NCBI RefSeq assembly: GCF_000300975.2
Contig: NZ_AEEC02000010.1
Span: 84,301 to 148,300, forward strand
Direction of reading: 5' to 3'
Source of the DNA: Herbaspirillum frisingense GSF30
GTDB taxonomy: Bacteria; Pseudomonadota; Gammaproteobacteria; Burkholderiales; Burkholderiaceae_D
DNA: 64,000 bases
Below the pieces are notes generated by a model, which worked only from the letters and a program-made list of their open reading frames with translations, was not told where the DNA came from and made no database searches. Both the position numbers and the translations under genes were made by a program. This document shows, in pieces, positions 60,232 to 64,000 of this stretch (position 1 is its first letter; each line of letters begins with the position of its first letter).

Positions 60232-60279
60232 TGTTGGATTCGCGACGATAGGGCCGCCGATTTTGTTTCTTATGTGACG
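60232..60279. promoter_or_regulatory. Two near-consensus NifA sites (TGT-N10-ACG) before iscS
   Basis: TGT-TGGATTCGCG-ACG (60232-60247) and TGT-TTCTTATGTG-ACG (60264-60279) each miss the NifA consensus by one base, in the same position. They are 32 bp apart (about three turns) and 87-134 bp behind the -24 element, the normal enhancer distance. No gene is seen in 60071-60376. Confidence 0.6.
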
Positions 60280-60376
60280 GGAGATTCAGCCCCGGCAGAG
60301 CGTGGAGTTGCGGCAGCGAGCGCAGCAATATCCGTATGGCTAACCGCTGAAACAGCCAAATCTCGAAAACAAAGAC

Positions 60377-61219
60377 TGGGTCGCCCCGGCTGCTCTAGCC
60401 ACTTTCCAGTCTGTTGAAATACTGCTGTTCGAACTGTCCGGGAGAAACGTTGCCGCTATAGGAATGGCGACGTTTCGGGTTGTAGAACATCTCGATGTAA
60501 TCGAACACATCCGACCGTGCCGAACTTCTGTCGCAGATGATTCGGGGCAATGACTGTCGGCCTGCCATAGCGGCCAGCACGACGGCGATAGCCAGTCTGG
60601 CACTTGAGGCCTTCTGTGCGCATCAGGCGATAGACCCGATGCTTGTCACAACGCACGCCCAGGTCGCGCGGGTCGGCCGTAATCTTGCGATAGCCATAGA
60701 CCCCGCCAGATTCCAGCCACGATTGCTTGATGAGTGCCAGGAGCCGCCGGTTCTCCTTGGTCCTCTAGGATTCTGGTCGGGCCTTCCAGGCGTAGTAGCG
60801 GCTGGGATGGACGCGCATTACGCGGCACATCGTGCGAACGGCATGCTGGGGTTCGTGAGCCACAACGAATGCGTACTTGACCGGGACTCGTTGGCAAAGA
60901 ACGCGGCGGCCTTTTTTTAGGATGTCGCGCTCCTCGGTGACGCGCTTGAGCTCGGCCTTGAGGCGACGCTGCTCTTCTTGCTGGCTGGCCTGTGCCCGAC
61001 GCTCCTCAGGCGCCAATGCGAACTTCTTCATCCATTCGTACAGCGTCGGCTGCGATACCCCGAGCCGTTTGCAACATCAGGGGCTGAGTGGCCCCGTTCC
61101 GTGACCTGCTTGACTGCCTCGATCTTGAACTCTTCCGGATAACGCTTGTTACTCATGGCGACTCCTCGGTCGCCAGATATTTTAGGCTGCGGAGTGTCTG
61201 GTAGTTCCGGGGCGATTCA
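60377..61219 (-). mobile_element. Degraded IS3-family insertion sequence
   Basis: Imperfect end repeats TGGGTCGCCCCGG (60377-60389) and, inverted, TGAATCGCCCCGG (61207-61219) bound 843 bp containing transposase fragments. A complete IS3-type element is about 1.2-1.3 kb, so it has an internal deletion. No clear target duplication is seen. It marks the right border of the nif region. Confidence 0.8.
60395..61156 (-). pseudogene. IS3-family transposase (OrfA/OrfB) remnant
   Basis: OrfA starts at ATG 61156 (MSNKRYPEEFKIEAVKQVTERG) but shifts frame near 61075. Its coiled end (EERRAQASQQEEQRRLKAELKRV) and OrfB N-terminus (VHPSRYYAWKARPE) follow, joined at an A7 slippery run (60912-60918). OrfB continues in pieces (MRCDKHRVYRLMRTEGL) and then jumps to its last part (VFDYIEMFYNPKRRHSYSG). 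The DDE catalytic core between them is deleted, so it cannot transpose itself. Confidence 0.85.
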
Positions 61220-61279
61220 CACAGAAGATTGAGGGAGGTGCATCAAGGCAGGGGCCCAGAAAATCTAGGCATCCGTGAA

Positions 61280-61313
61280 CTGCAAGGGGGTAACGAAACG
61301 CTAGCCCCTTCAA
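61280..61313. repeat. REP-like palindromic repeat, copy 1
   Basis: This 34-nt unit can fold as AAGGGGGTA - loop ACGAAACGC - TAGCCCCTT. It is 33/34 identical to the copy at 63271-63304; the single change (G for C) weakens the stem by one pair. Confidence 0.75.
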
Positions 61314-61424
61314 CCGTCAAGATAACTAAAGGAATTCCGGTAGTTAAAAAGGGTTACCGCGACCTTGCTTGGCCTGGTTGATTGGATCGAGGATCTGGTG
61401 TTCGACCTCCAGCGAGGTGGCGGC

Positions 61425-61823
61425 ATGTGCCCTTTGGTCAAGATCAGCACTGCCGAAGATGGTGGATCAGGTTCTGGAGTCCAGACCGTAAATGCTCGCG
61501 ATCCGCACGCGTTCGTGCAAGTTGGTAAGTGCGGCGCGACATGGATAAAGGATCGAATCCAACATTTCGGATTTGTCGAAGGAGGCGACTACGTGACTGA
61601 GAAATTTGTGCGCTCCCTGGATTCGGGGAGCACAAAAGCTCACGCCCAGACTGCCATTGAGCACCACCTATCTCTCGAAATGGCGAAAGAGCTGGCGACG
61701 ATGGCTCCGAGCTTCTTGAGCTCGCAAAATCTTCCTGATGCATTGCGCCTGACGGCTGATTTGGCCGATCAATTAACTACCAAATTTTGGTGGCGGGGGA
61801 GTAGTTGCGAGTTCTTGCTTTGA
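61425..61823 (+). CDS. Phage-type antirepressor (AntA/AntB domain), probably shortened
   Basis: The protein has about 132 residues from ATG 61425 (GAGGTGG upstream). It reads VNARDPHAFVQVGKCGATWIKDRIQHFGFVEGGDYV and HHLSLEMAKELATM, the AntA/AntB antirepressor pattern. After that it jumps to SQNLPDALRLTADLADQ, like the C-terminal part of longer antirepressors, so the middle seems deleted. It is a prophage leftover, not a complete phage module. Confidence 0.75.
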   Translation: MCPLVKISTAEDGGSGSGVQTVNARDPHAFVQVGKCGATWIKDRIQHFGFVEGGDYVTEKFVRSLDSGSTKAHAQTAIEHHLSLEMAKELATMAPSFLSSQNLPDALRLTADLADQLTTKFWWRGSSCEFLL

Positions 61824-61868
61824 TTGAATGGTCGGAACCTCGATGATTCCTGAAAACCAATGAAAATA

Positions 61869-62096
61869 TTATTTCAGGCTCAATACTGCGACCCAAAGGC
61901 TGGCAATGCCAATAGCAGTTCCCCAAAGCCATTGCCAATGTTTAAGATAGAAGGCGACGAATAAACGCGCTATCTTTGCAGTCCAGTGGTATTCGATATA
62001 GAAGCCGGGGTATATAACAACGCCTGGAAAATCGTCTTGATCAAACTCCCGAAGCTTTGCTTCTCCGTTATACCAATGGATAAGCCACTTCAACAT
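61869..62096 (-). CDS. Small membrane protein of unknown function
   Basis: The 75-residue protein has AAAGGA before its ATG, a polar first half (WYNGEAKLREFDQDDFPG) and one strong hydrophobic segment at the C-terminus (WLWGTAIGIASLWVAVLSL). I do not recognise a family. AT content is higher than in the nif region, in keeping with acquired DNA. Confidence 0.55.
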   Translation of the reverse strand: MLKWLIHWYNGEAKLREFDQDDFPGVVIYPGFYIEYHWTAKIARLFVAFYLKHWQWLWGTAIGIASLWVAVLSLK

Positions 62097-62189
62097 CTAA
62101 TTTTCCTTTCCGTTGTCTCAAACCACTTTCCTCTTGGAACGTGCTGTCGATAGATCTGGCCTGCGAACACGAACCAAGAGGTCACAACC

Positions 62190-62324
62190 TTATTTGCTTT
62201 TGGTCGGTGGTTTGCTGGGCTTCAGAGCCGGATTATTTCCCGGCGTCTCTTTATTGTCGCGCCGCCGTTGATCGGGTTTGCCGGTCGATTTGGCAATAGG
62301 CTTTGGGCCTGGCTTTAGCGCCAT
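62190..62324 (-). CDS. Small basic, proline-rich protein (44 residues)
   Basis: An ATG at 62324 with a strong AGGGAGG site opens a 44-codon frame: MALKPGPKPIAKSTGKPDQ... ending KPSKPPTKSK. It is very rich in Lys and Pro and likely disordered. The ribosome site and lack of overlap suggest a real gene. Function unknown. Confidence 0.5.
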   Translation of the reverse strand: MALKPGPKPIAKSTGKPDQRRRDNKETPGNNPALKPSKPPTKSK

Positions 62325-62387
62325 GATTAACCTCCCTCAAATGTCGTAATGGTTTATCAAAAACAACACGTGGATAATCGGGACCCA

Positions 62388-62807
62388 TCAAAAACTAAGA
62401 GTCGTCGCTCGCGAAGAACTGCGATTGCTCCATCCGATCCCCTCCTGCTTCAGATGCTCAATCCACAGTTGTCCATGGTAGTGCTTTGCAAACTGCGCTG
62501 CCAGCGTTGAATAGACTATTTTTCGAATTTCTTCTAACCAATATTGGGAGCTTTTCTTGCACGGGAATTTTCCAGGGCTAGGGGATATTGAGCCTCTCAG
62601 AGCATCCCGAAAATATCGCATCGATTCTTCAATAAGTAGTCGTGCTCGATCAGGGCAAGGCTTGACCCGCGCGCTCGCCAGGCGGCGGTTCGGCGCAGTT
62701 CTCAAAGGCATACCGTTTAATTCTTTCACGTGAGCTATCCAGCACCGCTGCACGATTACAGCGTGCTTGGCTTTCACATCATTTTGAATCTGTAGATAGG
62801 TGGCCAT
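62388..62807 (-). CDS. Hypothetical protein with a CWIAHVKE motif
   Basis: The 139-residue protein starts at ATG 62807 (AAGGA upstream). Its N-terminus (MATYLQIQNDVKAKH...RCWIAHVKELNGMPLR-APNRR...KPCP) resembles a small conserved family I have seen in proteobacterial genomes and islands. The C-terminal part is less familiar. Function unknown. Confidence 0.55.
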   Translation of the reverse strand: MATYLQIQNDVKAKHAVIVQRCWIAHVKELNGMPLRTAPNRRLASARVKPCPDRARLLIEESMRYFRDALRGSISPSPGKFPCKKSSQYWLEEIRKIVYSTLAAQFAKHYHGQLWIEHLKQEGIGWSNRSSSRATTLSF

Positions 62808-62836
62808 CGTCCTTTTCCTTCCTTTCGGTGACTTGG

Positions 62837-63242
62837 TCAACGTGACCCAAGATCTGCTTTACCGAATATTTTCGAGGTGCTTGAACCGTCAGTGAATTTT
62901 TGAGCGATTGTTAGGCTGTTTCGGGTTCTAGAGTAGGTGATAATTTCGTCCAGAGCATGATCGCGCCAGCGGCCGGTTTTGCTGGCCCAAATTACCCTGG
63001 TGCCATCAATGCGGCAGCGGTATTCCCAAATTGTTTTATCAGGTGGGCGGACATAGCTTATGAAAATAACTCCGGACTCCTCCTTATCGATCCTAATGAT
63101 CGATGGAGATTGTCCCATCACCGCAGCTATTGCCACCTTGCAAATTTTGGCGCGGCCGATGCTTTGCGCATTTTCTGCATTGGCATAGGGCGCGGTAATT
63201 ATTCCTGCTGACAAAAAGCAGTAAGCAAAATACTTTTCTCAT
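62837..63242 (-). pseudogene. Secreted small protein, frame broken inside its signal peptide
   Basis: An ATG at 63242 begins a signal peptide (MRKVFCLLLF), but to continue it (SAGIITAPYANAEN, an ideal cleavage site) the frame must change at the T5 run at 63213-63217 of the minus strand. The remaining 120 codons (KICKVAIAAVMGQSPSIIRIDKEESG...RCRIDGTRVIWASKTGRWRD) are intact. It is either a real frameshift, phase variation or a sequence error. No known function. Confidence 0.6.
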
Positions 63243-63270
63243 TTTCTCTTTCTTGAACGATGGCCGATCA

Positions 63271-63304
63271 CTGCAAGGGGGTAACGAAACGCTACCCCCT
63301 TCAA
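63271..63304. repeat. REP-like palindromic repeat, copy 2
   Basis: This copy has a perfect 9-bp stem (AAGGGGGTA / TACCCCCTT) around ACGAAACGC, in the same orientation as the copy at 61280 and 2 kb from it. It sits between the frameshifted gene and the protease gene. Confidence 0.75.
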
Positions 63305-63344
63305 GCGGCGGGTGGTGAGGTATCTCCATCATGGGGATACCTGA

Positions 63345-64000
63345 TTATTCCGGCAAGGATTCGAGCAGCTCCGCAATGGCAGATGCTTTCCACACTGTTC
63401 CAATGTCCGGTTCGCTACGAATGCGGCCAGAGTAGATGCCGATAAAGCGGGAGACCTCGCCAGAATATGTGTTGAGCCCGAATCCTCCCTCAACGTGAGT
63501 GCTCCCGGTGGCTCGGTAGGCAAAAACAGGGGAGCCAGATTGCCCTGGGCGAGTGCGGCAATCGATCAGGATCTGAGGTACTCCATCGTAGTCGAGATGC
63601 GGTTCCGATGCGAGAAAGCCGGTTGCCCAGATTGGAAGAGAGCCAGGCCCCGTCAATCCGAATGGAAAACCAATCACGCTCACCGGCTCGGCCGGTGCCA
63701 GCTTGATGGGTACGCCGACCGGGGCCGGATCAATGAGATGGATTATTGCACCTGGCTCGTTGGTCACCTTTAGCGCGACAAAATCAGCCGTCTTTCCCAG
63801 CTCAGGTTGTTCAAACCAAAGCGGCTCATCGTTGGCTAGAAGCGGATCCCGATACGACACGAATTCGCCAGGGCTATCGGCCTTGTAGTAGCGGATAACG
63901 ACATTGTTGGGAATCCCACCGTGGGCGGATAGACATGCCCCTGTGTGCTGATCACGGCCGGTAACGTTATGGCGATTGGTTATCAGGAACAAATTTTCGG
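63345..64000 (-). CDS. Trypsin-like serine protease (N-terminus off window)
   Basis: This is the last 215 or so residues of a chymotrypsin-fold peptidase: catalytic His in FLITNRHNVTG, Asp in GKTADFVALKV and Ser in RPGQSGSPVF. The frame runs open through the right edge, so the true start is outside the window. Many such proteins in islands are single-domain proteases with stress or defence roles; nothing here decides which. Confidence 0.78.
   Translation of the reverse strand, partial: ENLFLITNRHNVTGRDQHTGACLSAHGGIPNNVVIRYYKADSPGEFVSYRDPLLANDEPLWFEQPELGKTADFVALKVTNEPGAIIHLIDPAPVGVPIKLAPAEPVSVIGFPFGLTGPGSLPIWATGFLASEPHLDYDGVPQILIDCRTRPGQSGSPVFAYRATGSTHVEGGFGLNTYSGEVSRFIGIYSGRIRSEPDIGTVWKASAIAELLESLPE

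Noticed and set aside
61444..61743. 99-codon minus-strand frame
   Set aside because: Overlaps the antirepressor, which has the recognisable domain.

Overview
The window is high-GC betaproteobacterial DNA that I read as Herbaspirillum, close to H. seropedicae. The main reason is NifA: 542 residues from the best start, with cysteines at 414, 426, 446 and 451. That length and spacing match what I remember of H. seropedicae NifA. The nif order also fits: nifA, nifB ... nifHDKENX ... fixABCX. This assignment rests on recall, not on a search.

Layout. (1) 1-18 kb: a cut-off aldehyde dehydrogenase facing a LysR regulator; a FixJ-type regulator with Glu at its phosphorylation site; a possible orphan small RNA; then a GntR/FCD regulator plus SDR facing a long catabolic operon (AroE-like dehydrogenase, Liv-type ABC transporter, second SDR, fused E1, VOC protein, E2, E3). 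A near-consensus sigma70 promoter and two operator-like repeats lie between the two. (2) 18-22.6 kb: a DJ-1/PfpI protein and XRE-cupin regulator facing an MFS-RidA-metallohydrolase-cupin operon of unknown substrate. (3) 22.7-60.1 kb: the nitrogen-fixation region. It starts with modE and a flavin monooxygenase-like gene, then a globin gene back to back with nifA. Next come nifB-fdxN-hesB-LRV-nifZ-nifZ-DUF3024-nifS-nifT and an accessory block (DegT-like protein without its PLP lysine, 2Fe-2S ferredoxin, SIR2-like protein). A leftward operon follows (degenerate receiver, truncated hemoglobin, unknown protein, zinc ribbon). Then nifHDK, nifENX, DUF269, DUF683-like, fdxB, nifQ, modABC. On the minus strand are iscS-iscU-two A-type carriers-hscA-fdx, nifV, nifW and fixABCX. 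(4) 60.3-64 kb: a degraded IS3-family element, a phage antirepressor remnant, small island-type genes, two copies of a REP-like palindrome and a cut-off trypsin-like protease.

How it works together. NifA with sigma54 is predicted to drive the nitrogenase genes: -24/-12 elements lie before nifA, the globin gene, nifB, nifH, the receiver-hemoglobin operon, iscS and nifV, and TGT-N10-ACA (or -ACG) sites lie before most of them. NifB, ENX, Q, V, S/IscU, HscA and the A-type proteins build FeMo-co and Fe-S clusters, ModABC supplies molybdenum, and FixABCX with several ferredoxins supplies electrons. Both globins carry predicted NifA/sigma54 promoters, which suggests that oxygen or NO handling belongs to the nif regulon. 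The most novel part is the accessory block at 33-37.6 kb, where a DegT fold without its lysine, a SIR2-like protein and a receiver without its aspartate sit among nif genes.
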